The notes: generated by a model not told the origin, from the sequence alone. DNA of 64,000 nt from Trichaptum fuscoviolaceum (GCA_910574455.1 CAJSYZ010000009.1:992001-1056000), one strand, 5' to 3'. Positions 1-11,298 are shown, numbered from the stretch's first letter. A program made the numbers and translations.

Positions 1-620
1 TCAGCAGCTGCAGCTGTATCAAATGTCAGTGTTGGTGGAGGTACAGTGTCTTCAGGATTTCCCCAGCTGCCCCACATGCTCTCTTCACCATTTGCGCCTA
101 TGCCTTCGTCATCCTTGCTTGTCCTCAATGCAAACCCTGTCAAGCCAAGACCAGCCCGAGCACGGAGCTTCGCCGCATGTGTAGTATGCAGGAGGTAAGT
201 AAGCAGAAAGCCCGGAGACAGAAACAAGCATGTTCGAAGCAAACGAGAAGAGCGTACCCATTGCGAGACCATCAATCGCGAGCTCGCCTGAAAGTGTCAT
301 TCCCGGAGATAAGGACGAAGGCGCATGGACTGACGTCTCCGAGTACGGCGGGACATCATCCGCCTGAGCAGCGGCATACAATAATGGTGCATCCTTCTGT
401 GTGTCCTCCGGTACAACACGGACACCGTCTTCTATTGAGTATGGAAAGCAAAAGTAGCTGAAACAGTCCTGTTAGAATACAAAGTAAAGAAGCAATACAT
501 TAAAGCAGTAAAATAGGCGCACCTTCCACTATGGGCCTGAGGCTCGGTTTCGCACTGACATCCGCAAAGACACCATCATTCCCAGTCCCGCCGCCTACGA
601 CCCGCCATCGTTCCTTGCAA
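1..620 (-). pseudogene. BSD2: BSD2-like (DUF2370) membrane adaptor, 3' end off window, apparently broken
   Basis: Reading right to left, one exon (about 620-523) gives GNDGVFADVSAKP. It is joined in phase by a GT-AG intron to an exon starting at 431 that gives EDGVRVVPEDTQKDAP and then ADDVPPYSETSVHAP. This is the order of the fungal BSD2/DUF2370 family, whose members are Golgi/vacuole membrane adaptors that recruit the Rsp5 ubiquitin ligase to transporters. The reading frame breaks near 208-216, inside the membrane region. The family's GFLLTYLLHTTHAAK segment continues in another frame, and about four residues before it are missing. A second, in-frame loss of about four residues follows near 136, after RAGLGLT. 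The position of the usual PPxY motif reads APLLY, so that ligase-binding site is not visible. Upstream exons were not resolved; 625-960 holds no convincing N-terminus. The family call is confident. Pseudogene status is likely but could reflect an assembly error. Confidence 0.72.
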
Positions 621-944
621 CTGTACTTGATCAGTCCGCCCCGTGTTTCTGGTAGCTATGTACAATGCTCCCTGCACCTGCGACAGACTACAGTCGTGCT
701 CGCTCGCTACCTGGTTACCAGTGCTGGATGATGCCCTCACAGACAAAGTCGGATTCGCACTGCCGCAGGGTGTAGACACGGAGATGCTGGGGCTGCTGTT
801 GTTCATTGCAAAGGTACTGCAGGGCAGCACGCCATTGACCTGCGAAGGGTGGATCGCCAGCAGGATTGCAGTCAAAGTCGCGTGGAAACAACCTGCTGTG
901 AAAGGTAGTGCATCACATGACTGGATCTCCTGCCGGAAAGGGTT

Positions 945-1056
945 AATTACCCATAAAGGAGATCTCACGTGACTGGATCAGTTTTCGCAGAGAATCCGGA
1001 CAGTTGCGTTTTTCTAAGGTACCCAAGCGAACCCTACGGTTCGCGGGAATTTCTGC
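945..1056 (+). repeat. Structured repeat, copy 1 (CACGTGAC box plus hairpin)
   Basis: The segment starts with CACGTGAC, passes a conserved ACAGTTGC, and ends in a hairpin: GCGAACC at 1027-1033, a 4-nt loop, and GGTTCGC at 1038-1044, followed by GGGAAT. A second copy lies at 3005-3112 with the same order and spacing (63-64 nt from box to hairpin). The paired arms differ between copies but remain complementary. The rest of 1057-1200, up to the CSE1 remnant, holds no gene I can support. Confidence 0.6.
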
Positions 1057-1200
1057 ATCTCAACAAGCAGTTAGTGGCTGCGAGTTCCTCACAGCAGAGC
1101 CCGCTACCCGTGGATGGGTGTGAGGTTATTGTTAGAGAGAAAAAAACATTTTTTCTTTACATCCGTACATACAAAATTCTATTATGTTATAATTACACAC

Positions 1201-2737
1201 CTGATTTCGGAAGGGGTACAAAAAGCAAATCACATCAACCTGGAGAATTGGATGCACGGAGTTCTCATCGGCTTGTAGGTCCTTGTACACATGTTGCGAG
1301 AAGTACTGCATGACGTCCACGAGAGCATTTGTGCTTGTAACACCTAGCTATAGATCCAACAAATTATTCACGGTTCCTCCTAAACGATTTGCATCACTCA
1401 CCTGAGCTGTTGTGCCAACAGTTGCCACCGCCGTGAGCAGGTATACACTCTCATCCTTCCTCTTCCGACTCTCCTTGTCGCCCTTCTTCCTGTTGTGCTC
1501 CTCCAGTCCGTTCCCTACTAGCGTTAAGAGGACTTCGGTTGTCTCAGCCTCGAAACCTGAGGCAACGAGTACAGGGAGAACATTGGCCGCAGCTTGTCGC
1601 CACGTGGTTCCCTCCGTAGTCAACCCGCCAATGGACCAAGAGGACACCACGAAAGAAAGGTCGACTGGGACATACTCCAGAGGATCGTCCTCAAATTGTT
1701 CCACTACGTGTTCTGCAGGTTAAGGTAATATCAGTAAAAAGATGAGCGCGATTAAAGAAGAAGCTTGCGCACCTCGTAATGTGACATTGGCGACAACTAC
1801 GCCATTGAACACAACCTTAATCATCTCCCTTTCCGCTAACGTCGCCTTGTAGTTTCCTGATCGAATGACCGTGCTGAGGAAGCGTAGTCCCTGACTGACC
1901 AGCCCGTCACATGCTATCTGACCTCCACCGAGATGTCCCCACAGAGCTGTGGCCGGTACGGTAATTGAAGACGAGAGGGCCTCCGGGTATCGATGCGTAT
2001 AAAGCTTGGCGAGCTCGAAGATCGAAGTTTTGATTTGGGTGAGGAAAGAGGGAGTCGAATTGTTGGCATCACCGCGCATGTTCTCGAGGTCCCAAGTAAG
2101 GAACTTGGTGAGCACTCCCTGCTCGGGCACAAATCTTCGAACACACCGCCACCAGTCTTCTGAAGGGGTCGGGAACTGAAGCGATGGCGCAGGCTCAGGT
2201 TGTGCTTCTGTCAATCTTCTACAACATGACGTGCCAGGATCTGCCTCCCACTTTTGAAAATTTGCACTCCGCTTTCTTTGGCGCCGAGAGCGGCTCAAAA
2301 TGAAGTTGATCGTCGTGTAGAGCGAGTCCAAGCGTATTTCAGAACGCCAAGGCGCGAAGATCGAGTGGGCAGTTTCGAGAACAGAGACGTTTGTTGGATA
2401 ATTTGCAGCGTCGGGTGAGGGTGAAGAGATGAGCTGATTGATGAGATCTGGCCACTGCTCGGGGAAATCATACTTTGCGACAATGGATACGGCCTCCGCA
2501 ACCTGCGCTCGTAATGTCTTGTCCGCTGGACTCGAAAGCGCGATAACCAGCTGACCCTTCAGCTGCGTATTCTCTGCGTCCGCCAAAGGCGAGTCCCATC
2601 GCCGTTTGATCGTGTTCTTGAGATAGACACTGGCTACGAACCGCACCGAACGGTCTTGGGAGACATTGAGTATGAGCTGCACAGGCGGGCGGCAGATCCT
2701 GGCAGGTCAAGTCGTAGAAGATTGACAAAAACACAAA
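1201..2737 (-). pseudogene. CSE1: CSE1 / exportin-2 copy, truncated at both ends and rearranged
   Basis: The minus strand encodes stretches typical of fungal CSE1 (CAS), the exportin that returns importin-alpha to the cytoplasm. They are SQDRSVRFVASVYLKN near 2660, VLETAHSIFAPWRSE near 2360, TPSFLTQIKTSIFELAKLY near 2030, EQFEDDPLEYVPVDLSF near 1690 and VDVMQYFSQHVYKDLQADEN near 1300. Exon joints with GT-AG introns are kept, for example the acceptor at 1345 and the donor at 1201. After FRNQ at 1201 the remaining roughly half of the protein is absent. The start is also missing: upstream of the first HEAT segment lies a misplaced copy of LLSIFYDLTCQDLPP (about 2690-2737). Between NFIL and VLTKFLTWD the reading frame runs into unrelated sequence, because the proper exon segment lies on the opposite strand (next entry). 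Kept introns mean a DNA-level copy, not a retrocopy. Confidence 0.85.
2118..2297 (+). pseudogene. CSE1: Inverted internal block of the CSE1 copy
   Basis: Read on the plus strand this block gives QIFEHTATSLLKG, then EAMAQAQVVLLS, then IFYNMTCQDLPPTFENLHS, then AFFGAESG. This is the CSE1 region that should follow NFIL and precede VLTKFLTWD on the minus strand. Both flanks are contiguous in CSE1 order, so a segment of about 180 bp has simply been turned round in place. Imperfect inverted repeats occur at the two ends (gagcactccctgctcggg near 2103-2120 and ccgagagcggctc near 2285-2297). Confidence 0.82.
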
Positions 2738-3817
2738 ACATTAGCAATGTCATGAACATGTAGGGTAGGTGAAAGAGGAATCAATAAGAAACTCACAAGG
2801 GCGCGTCGCCATTAGGAGTGTTAATACGTGAGTCCGACGTACAAGAAAGCCAAGAAAGAGATTTGGCCAGCGTTGGCGACGACGGCGATGCTGCGGTGTC
2901 TCGGAAACACCCGAGACAGTACTTTACATAACCTGCACATCTTTGTCATTGTCATGTGAGCCAAAAAGACTTATATATCGAAATCTGCCCAAATATATCC
3001 AAGGACCCCCCAAATAAGGCAATTTCACGTGACCAAATGAGTTTTGGCGGTAAAAACAGACAGTTGCATACCCTAAGAATACCCAGCTACCCAAGGGGTA
3101 GCGGGAATCATAATTTATTTTCCTTTAGTAGAAATGCGCCTTTTCGCAAAAGGAGCAAACCCTCTAAAGGATTTTTTTATATCTAAAAAACTGACCGAGT
3201 TAAGAAACTGTAGTCCTCCCGATTTGGCGGCAGGGTCAAATGTATTATAGATATACTATATATGGGTAGATGCTTATATATTTATTGCCTTTTCTGTCAC
3301 CCTATTACTTAGTATATGTCTTATTTTAGGATGCAGTATCTAAAAATGTTGAATTGAATTGAAATTCCTTCCTTCTAAAGCTCAGAAATGCTATTTTTTG
3401 CTTGTTTCTGCGGACTACAGGCTTGCTCGGACTTCAAGGAAATTTTGTAGAATTATTTGTGAAAAAAAAATTCCGGCCGACCAAATTGGCGGCTGCACAG
3501 AGGTAGCGGCCTCTAAGTGAAAGGCTCCATACACTGGCAGTACATGTTCCTGACGCCCATGCTACCGCGACAATCAATTCGGCCGTCATTCCCGCTGACC
3601 TGGGGCCATATTGTGAAGCAGGTATTTACATTTGCGTGTCCTGATACATGCTAGGTTATGCGAGCAGAATGTAGGTGTGAAGTCGACTGCAGTGGACTCG
3701 GAAGTAGGAAGACAGTGAATCGTCGTCTTTCTAGTTACGTAATATTAGTTCACGCCGACACGCAGTTCCAGTTCGCTAACTTCGATTCAGCAGCCGCAGA
3801 ACCATACATTCACAAGC
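2738..3817. other. Intergenic, with second structured repeat copy at 3005-3112
   Basis: No supported gene. A minus-strand stretch at about 2795-2900 reads as an open, donor-terminated exon-like segment but matches nothing I recognise. The repeat copy has CACGTGAC at 3025-3033, ACAGTTGC at 3059-3067, and a hairpin of GCTACCC (3086-3092) with GGGTAGC (3096-3102). A looser relative with an AGAGG/CCTCT hairpin occurs near 3480-3520. The remainder is AT-rich. Confidence 0.5.
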
Positions 3818-5125
3818 ATGCATCGTCCAAGGGAGCAGTTTGTTGAGCTCACAGAATGTGTCAAATATGTATTTCAGAGGTAAGTGCCGAATGTATATAC
3901 TGCATACATCTCTGATATTCGGTATTTTTCTTTAGCTCAGACGTCATCGAAGATCTACGGGTATACGTTCGAGAGGAACACTCAGAGAAGATAGTCTGGT
4001 ACAAGGTAATCACCTGAGGCTTCTTCTTCTGATTAATATCTCTAAGAGAGACGAAAGGAAAGGTTTCTTACAGATGATGAAATAATAGAGAACGTAGTGG
4101 TGCGTTACTTACTTCAATGATATATTAAGCCTTTTGCTGAAAGCTACAGCCTTGCTGATAGGAGAATTCATCGTCAAGACTGTGCTGGACGATACATCGA
4201 CCGAAGCGAGGCTGGTATATAAGAATACGTGCCCCGTCGTTTCCACCAGGTGTTTTCATCCCTTTGACGCCTGTGCCTTCTACATCGCCCTTTCATGCGG
4301 AAGGGGCGCTATCCTTCGCGACACGAACGAACTCGCCAAAGCGTGTATCACCGCGTTCTCTTGGTGGAAGCACCTCAATGTCTCCATCTTCAGAAATTGA
4401 TCGACCGGCACGAAAGAACGATTCGGTGGACTCTGACGCGACAATCGTTCACTCCTATCCGCCCACCCCACCCGCAGTTCCGGTTTCTTCCCCACAGCGT
4501 CTCTCACCAGAGATACTTCGAAATAAGCTTTCATCTGATCAGCTTTCACCAGCGCACAAAGCACTGACTCCCCCCTTACCCTCGGAAATTCGAAAATTCT
4601 TGCTGGCCCCTCACTCTCATCCGCGCGTCCCTCAACCAGATAATACGTCGCTCATAGCAAAGGCCCTTTCTGTGTTCAAGAACAGCACCCCGTCACATTC
4701 TTTATCTTTCACTTTGTGTCCCGTACCCTCCTTAGATCCACTGGCAAATCCTACGTCACCTCAGCCTTCCTCGGCTCCTTCGTCCCCTAATGCAAATTCT
4801 GAATCTGCCTCTGATGCAGTTCACAGCAAGCGCCACAGCATCATTGCCAAGATTAACGAGCTTGTTCCACCAGCTCCCCCGGCTCTTCTCATATTCCACG
4901 ACCGTACGCCAGTCTGGAATTTCCACTCAACAACGGGGGTGGTTGAGATAGACATTGAAATGGAACGTGAGATGGGCATTGAAAGGAGCTTCTGGGTGAC
5001 TGTGGCTTTGACGTACATGGAGTTTCTCACTGAGCGAGAGGTACGCTTCACTCCTCTCCTAACCTTTCTGAGACTAATTCATAGTATGACTACAGAGTTA
5101 TCTAGCTGCAGCGGGTGGGGACTAA
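3818..5125 (+). CDS. Unrecognised protein, about 345 aa, five exons
   Basis: A consistent gene model joins exons 3818-3879, 3936-4005, 4130-4214, 4250-5040 and 5096-5125. All junctions are GT-AG and in phase. The protein starts MHRPREQFVELTECVKYVFQ, continues with an acidic/basic segment (EDLRVYVREEHSEKIVWYK) and has a long S/P-rich middle (about residues 75-230) that looks disordered. It ends with a folded-looking part (ALLIFHDRTPVWNFHS, then SFWVTVALTYMEFLTERE) and the tail SYLAAAGGD. No signal peptide or membrane span is visible. I do not recognise the family and assign no function. It lies 258 bp upstream of COQ8 on the same strand. Exon 3 has the weakest acceptor (attaag), so its 5' edge is the least certain point. 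Confidence 0.7.
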
Positions 5126-5382
5126 GCGTCCTCTGATACCCAGCCACCGGAAAGCTCGCACATTACTTCGACTCTTATCTTGGCTTTCTATTGCTATACC
5201 CGTTTTCATGTCGTTCTCTCTTCTCCAGTATTTAATGTATAAGGCTATAATAATGTATAAAATGAAGCGCGATCGACGCATCGCTATTTTGGCGCGAACT
5301 CACGTGCGAGGTTCGAGAGAGTGCCGCGTCCATGACGCGCTTCCGATTTGAGTTCTATGTGAGGCAACGGTAGGCATCTCTC

Positions 5383-7769
5383 ATGCCACCAGGACCTCTT
5401 TACAACTGGCTCTGTGTCCTGCACTCTGCTTCTGAGATCCTTGCTCGTGCTGCTGCTATAAGAGCTTCCCAACTTGCCGAAGTAAATGCTGCAGTTAGCA
5501 GTCAAATACGACGTTCGAGTCGAGAAGGAGTTGGAAGGCAAAGTGTCTCGGTCGGGCAGGTGTTGAAGAATCACAGAAGGAGTGCCGAGAGTTCTGCAGA
5601 ATACCGAAGCCTTACAGCAGATGTCTTAGGAAATGTCGACGTGCCGGAAAATGTGCGCGCAGAGGGGAGTAATGAAGGGCCAGGAGCATCGTTCATGGAC
5701 CAGGCGCTTGTTAGAGGCTTTCCATCTTCAAAGCATGAATATGAACCTCCCGTACCTACCTCTGAGCCTGTCATAAATCATCAAGCCGACACGGCTATCG
5801 CACCGTCAGCATCTACACCCTTTAATTCCGTATCTATCGATGCACCTACCACCCAACTTAAGATGCCCTCTGATTTACCTGTCCCTACCGAGCGTGACAC
5901 AAGTAGTGATATCATAGCAAAAAATGTGAGTGTATACACTTACATCCGCTCCTTTGCTAATGCTACGTCTCAGGAACACCCTGCCTCTGCTGAACATCCC
6001 CTTCCCGCACCTATTGCTCCCCATCCCAGACGAAATCTTCAAGCTTCAAGAGTCCCATCCTCTCGCTTAGGCCGTCTGTTCCACTACGGTGGTCTTGCCG
6101 CAGCACTAGGATATGGTGCAGCATCTGAAGCCCTGCGACGTGTCTCCTCGCCCAACACTGATAGCACTCAAACCTCCGTAATGATGTCTTCTGCTAATGT
6201 CTCGCGACTAGTGGAGAAGCTGTCTATGATGCGAGGGGCCGCATTGAAGCTTGGGCAGTTTATGAGCATACAAGGTACGATCACATTCCTCTGCGGCACC
6301 CTACAGTCGCATCAAGCCTAACGCACTTCTGCAGACTCGCATTTGCTACCTAAAGACGTTGAAGAAGTCTTCCGCCGTGTACAGGACAGTGCACATTACA
6401 TGCCCAATTGGCAAATGGAGGTAGGTATTGTCGATCGTCGATGAACAGAGCGACCGAACTGAAATATCCTTTAAAGCGAGTTCTATCCGAGTCTCTCGGT
6501 AGTTCGTGGGCATCGAATTTTACTTCATTCGATCCCATCCCCTTCGCTGCGGCTTCACTGGGCCAAGTTCATTCCGCCGTGCTTTCGGGGAGCGTATCTC
6601 CTACAGGAGTAGATGAAAAGGTTGCCGTGAAGATTCAATTTCCGGATATCGCAAGAAGCATCGACAGTGATTTGGGTTATCTCAAAGTCCTGCTAACTGC
6701 GGGAAAGCTACTGCCGAGAGGTCTTTTCCTGGACAAGACTATTAAGGTCTGCAGAAAATAAAAAATCAATTTAAGCAATGCTCATGTTTTATACTTTGAG
6801 AAGGTCATGAAAGGCGAGCTCGCAGATGAATGCGACTACACACTCGAAGCATCAGCAGCACAATTTTTTTCATCACCATCTGGATTAGGGAATGATCCTA
6901 GGTTTAGAGTACCCTGGGTCTGGGAAGGCAGCACGAGGCAAGTGCTTATAATGCAATTCATGGATGGGGTAAGCGTCGGCGGCAACGTTGTGGATGTTCT
7001 GACTCAAGATACGAGGGACGAGGTAAGAATATCTCTTCGTTGTACTAGCTTCTTTGTCCAACACCTATCTACTCTAGATTGCCACGAGAATACTGGATTT
7101 ATGTATGAAGGAGCTGTTTGATTTCCGTATGATGCAGACCGATCCCAACTGGTCGAATTTTCTGTGGAATGAGCAAAGACAACAGGTGCGTCATGGAATT
7201 GTCCATCCTCCGATAACATGTATACTCACGGCTAGTCTAGATTGAACTCATTGACTTTGGGGCTACGCGATCGTATAGCAAAGAATTTATTGACAAGTGG
7301 ATGCACATCCTACAAGCAGCTGTAGCAGAAGACCGAGACGAATGTGTGCGATGGAGTCTAGAGCTTGGTTACCTCACGGGCGAGGAAAGCGAGGCGATGC
7401 TGGACGCGCATGTTCGCTCTCTTACGTTGCTTGCAACACCCTTCCGGGCTAGAGCTGATGCTAAGACTGGAGAGGAAACTCGATACGAGTTTGGACGCGG
7501 ATCGGACTGGGCGAATATCACTGCCGAGATACGCAGCCTCATTCCAACAATGCTGAACGAGAGACTGACACCTCCACCAAGGGAAACGTATAGTCTAAAC
7601 AGGTACTGTGCCAGTCTTCATCAATACCTTTGACATACACTTACACTTTGTGGGCAACGACTATAGGAAGCTGAGTGGGGCCTTCTTGCTGGCTTCCAGA
7701 CTCAGTGCAAAAGTAGACTGTAGATCTATCTGGGAAAAAACCGTCGCGAAATATGAATTCGGTGCATGA
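5383..7769 (+). CDS. COQ8: COQ8/ABC1 UbiB-family atypical kinase (mitochondrial coenzyme Q biosynthesis)
   Basis: Eight exons join in phase (5383-5925, 5974-6274, 6335-6420, 6477-6746, 6804-7022, 7078-7185, 7241-7602, 7667-7769) and give about 663 aa. The UbiB/ADCK family hallmarks occur in order: the KxGQ motif (ALKLGQFMS, about residue 273), the alanine-rich loop in place of a P-loop (AAASLGQVH), the ATP-binding lysine (VAVKIQFP), the catalytic-loop equivalent QTDPNWSNFLWN, and the metal-binding DFGATR. COQ8 is the matrix-side kinase/ATPase needed to assemble the coenzyme Q synthesis complex. The N-terminal 200 residues are low-complexity and diverged, as is common in fungal members, and should contain the mitochondrial leader. 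It converges on OPI3 across 235 bp. All key residues are present, so it is likely functional. Confidence 0.93.
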
Positions 7770-8004
7770 AATATGTTCGTGGCCGGTCCCCTAAGCTAAT
7801 ATTATTCCGATATATACCGAATAGTAGAGATTCTCTAACTTCTAGATTTTATTACTCCACTCTCTGTATAATGTCTGTTGCCTGCGTGTTTTGTTTCCCA
7901 AAATGACATGACTGAATCTGGACAAGGTCGTTGCGGAATCGTGAATTAAAGTTCCTTCTTCACATGCTTAGTTTGCGCCTGTGTCTGTGCACGTTTCGAG
8001 TAGA

Positions 8005-8789
8005 TCATTGCAGTGAAGGGTCTTTATAAATCGTAACAATCAGTAGTCTGTTAAGTATAGGGAGATCACTTGGACAGACGAACCCCTCGAACTTCAGCGC
8101 AATGACGTAACAAATATGCACCCACAGAGAGATGACTAGTCCTGCAGGTTTTTCGTACCTGCATAACAATCAGCGAAGATTGAAAGGAAGATGTATGAGA
8201 AATAACGCACCAGAGGGCCGTTGCTATGAAGCACAATGTACTTCCCGTGTACATTGGGTTCTCTAGGACGTTGAAAGGAAATCCTTCAACGCGAGAATCC
8301 ATAAGGATCCCGAAATAGTCGCCGAGGAAGGTTCCTGTAACACCGAGTGCGAGAGTAGACGTGATGACAAATGTCTGGCCAATGATAAAGAGGACGAGTG
8401 GTACGGTGAGGTGCAATTGCAAAGGACCGCTATTTGGAAGCAAGGGGAAACTTGGCTGGTCGGCCAGTGCCTTGTGGTATCTGTGCAACGGTTAGCTTCA
8501 GAAAAGCAGCGCTGTTATCTGGACTCTTACAATGAGTCCCGAAGGATACCGAATGAGAAAATCATCAAGGCGAGGAAGTAACAGCCAGCCTTCGCGCTCC
8601 CGCCAAAGATGCGTGTTATGGTCTTGTTGCGGTATTCTGCACGGAGCTTCAGTGCATGATTTTAGCCCTTTAGTATATAATGTACGTACCATTTTGAGCA
8701 ACAATATTCCATGCCGTCGGGTTGAAAGCGATCGATGCAATGGAAAGCCAGAGCGTCTTCTGAGACCAGTCTACCAACGTCGAAGCCAT
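8005..8789 (-). CDS. OPI3: Phospholipid N-methyltransferase (OPI3/PEMT type)
   Basis: Four exons (8690-8789, 8531-8636, 8211-8480, 8005-8158) join in phase to about 210 aa, the usual size of OPI3. Exon 1 reads MASTLVDWSQKTLWLSIASI, with NPTAWNIVAQN at the membrane-entry step. Exon 2 has NEYRNKTITRIFGG. Exon 3 has a long hydrophobic span and the signature DYFGILMDSRVEGFPFNVLE, then NPMYTGSTL. Exon 4 begins YEKPAGLVISLWV. The enzyme is an ER-membrane SAM-dependent methyltransferase carrying out the last two methylations from phosphatidylmonomethylethanolamine to phosphatidylcholine. The C-terminus after ALKFEG departs from the family. Either the last exon reads through as predicted or a small further intron is missed. 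The start ATG at 8789 matches the family N-terminus; ATGs farther upstream do not. Confidence 0.9.
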
Positions 8790-8992
8790 CTTTGAGGGAC
8801 GAGCGAATGTCGAGGACACAACGCGAGGTCGAAAAGAATTTGAAAAACGCGTGTACGGCAAACACCGAAAACGCGTTAACTTCAAGATACAATCACATGC
8901 TAGTGGACTACCACTAATACACACATCTATCCATCTTTAACAAACATGCAGTCCTAGCAATCTACTATATAAACTATAAGTATCAGACTCTC

Positions 8993-11298
8993 TTAGCTCC
9001 AACATTCCTCATATAACCTTCCTTCATCTTCAAGTTTCTTCAGAATATCATTTGCTTCTGACAATGTTTTTCCGCCATGTAATACAAAAGAATCTTTGAT
9101 GACTTGCTTTACCGCAGAAGGCATCTTGTTCGAAGACCTACAAAGTTAAGGTCTTTTAGTAACAGCCTTCCCAACTCTGAAAATAACATTACCCAGAGAT
9201 ATAGATCCATGCGGAATGATGCTCTATGAGGTCCCAGAGTCTCTTCGCATCCTCTGTCATTAAATCCTGAACGTAGATGCGCCTCTTGCCTTCTTCGCCA
9301 TCACGCGAGAAAGCGACTCGATAAGTGAGATTCTGATCCAACTCGAGCTTCCGCCATTCTTCCGCATAGTGATGGTCTTTGGAAGCGGATCGACAGCCAA
9401 AGTAGAGGAAGTTTCCTGGCATCAAGTTTATTCTGTAAGAAGTACTCGACGAAATGGAAGACAAAACAATACCTTTTGCACCATCGGATATTCGATCTCC
9501 TATGAGAGCCCTCATGGGCGCGACTCCAGTACCTGGCCCCACGCAAATGACCGGAGTTGCTGTATCCTCTGGAAGCTCCATGTAGCCCTTGCGAATGGCT
9601 ATCTGAAGCACGTCCCCTTGACAGTTGTGTCAGCGAACTGCTTATTTTACAGCGAGCACAGTATAAATCTACCTTGTTCCAGTGACGCGAGGTAGGATGT
9701 ACAGACGCCTCGCCTTGGGACTTTTAGCTTCGTTTTGTATTTTACAATTGCAACACAGAGATGCACTTGCTTCGGATAAAGCTGTAGAGGTGGACAAGTT
9801 CAACCATGCACGCAAGACCAAAGTAAAATAAGTTATATGCACCTTTGATGAGCTTGCAATTGAAAATTCTCGGGGTCGGAGAAGAGGAAAAACATCGAAG
9901 ACATATTCTTTTGGAATTCTCAATGATCGGAACTCTGCGAGTACTTCGCGAATAGTCCGCTTCACACGTGTGGTGTAATCATGTAAGTCATCCTTCAAAA
10001 GACGTAAGTGAGCACAACAGCTAGAATGAAGCACTATGTCCCCCTTACAGCTCCCTCGGGTGTGCAGAATTCAGCCAGCTTCTGCGCCTCGACCTCATCG
10101 TCTGCAAAATGTCGGATCATCTGGAAGAAGGATAGCCTCGGTACGCAGCTGAAGTCCAGAAAGCTCGTGAACAGCTGTCGGAGGGTGGTTGACCGAGGAA
10201 TAGACTGCGGGACCGGGAGCTCTTCTTCGAGTTGAGATTTTTTTACGGAAGCATTTGAGGAGGAGACTTACGGTGGTCTGCCTGGGAAAAGGCGAATGGT
10301 TTGTCTGCGATGTCTGACCAGCCTACGTCTGCAAGGAATGAATCGACTTCGTGCTTAGGAACCAGTGGGCTTATGGCGGCGACGTCTCCCGGCCTATATC
10401 TGCGAGGTCAACGTCAATACAACAGCAAATTCCGAATGGATTATAAGGCGTACGGGACATGTTCTTCAAGTTCAAACTCGATATGCCGGACATCCTGATA
10501 CCAGCCCGGAGCAGTGATGCGTTTATTGACTCTGACAGTCGCTCGATAATCATCATAGCGGCGGACAGGTTCACTCGAAGAAGCTAACGGTAGATCAATC
10601 TCGGCAATTGATATCCGAGGTGGAGGAAGTGAATCCATGCTTTGGAGGGTAATATCTGGAGGTGGAAGGTGCGCATTGTCTACTGCAGCAAAAAGCTGCG
10701 GTATCCATGTGTCAAGAGCACCCTGTACGCTAATGAGAGAACTCAGTGCTGAAAGTGAGAAAGTTATGCAGCACTCACCCTTTCGGATGCTGATCGTCTG
10801 CTTCCCCTCTCTCGACGATCTCCCGGGCACCCAAACTCTGCAGGCGCCTCGACAGCTTCTTCGCAGCCCAGCAGAACTTCTCATACGAGCTGTCTCCGAG
10901 CCCGAATACCGCGCAATCCATGTCCTCGAAGAGGTCCGAAGGGAGGTCGGAGCGGAGCAGCAGCGTCCACAGGCCTTTCATGGACCGAGGCTCTTGCCCG
11001 GCTCCTGTCGTAGAGACAACGAACACGACGAGCGACTCATGCACGAGCTCTTCCTTCAGACACTTATGAGTGTACTTTTGAGAGAAAGAAGCGAGGGAGG
11101 ACGAACGACGGGATATTCATCGACGCTGCAGAGGCGGACCGAGAACAATCGGCGGAGGGCTTCGCGCGCAATCTGCTCAGCGGCATCAAGGGCTGTGCCC
11201 GTTTCGGTTGCATATAAGATGAGTAGGTCTCGTTCGTAGTTTTCATGTTGCGTGTCTGGTTCAATCGTCGAAGATCGGCTCGAAGATGGATCAGACAT
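8993..11298 (-). CDS. TAH18: NADPH-dependent diflavin reductase TAH18
   Basis: A flavodoxin-like FMN domain comes first (LLILYATETGTALDAAE, VVFVVSTTGAGQEP, AVFGLGDSSYEKF). A CPR-type linker and FAD domain follow (RPREFSIASS), then an NADPH-binding domain (VICVGPGTGVAPMRALI, FLYFGCRSASKDHHYAEEW, WIYISG) ending GRLYEECWS. The order and overall size match TAH18/NDOR1, which passes electrons from NADPH to DRE2 for cytosolic iron-sulfur cluster assembly. The protein is soluble; no membrane anchor is seen, unlike cytochrome P450 reductase. At least six introns split the gene. The start at 11298 (MSDPSSSRSS) leaves a short tail before the FMN domain. The stop is at 8993, 204 bp upstream of OPI3, so this gap must carry the OPI3 promoter. 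Other diflavin reductases are excluded by the short N-terminus and the terminal sequence. Confidence 0.92.
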
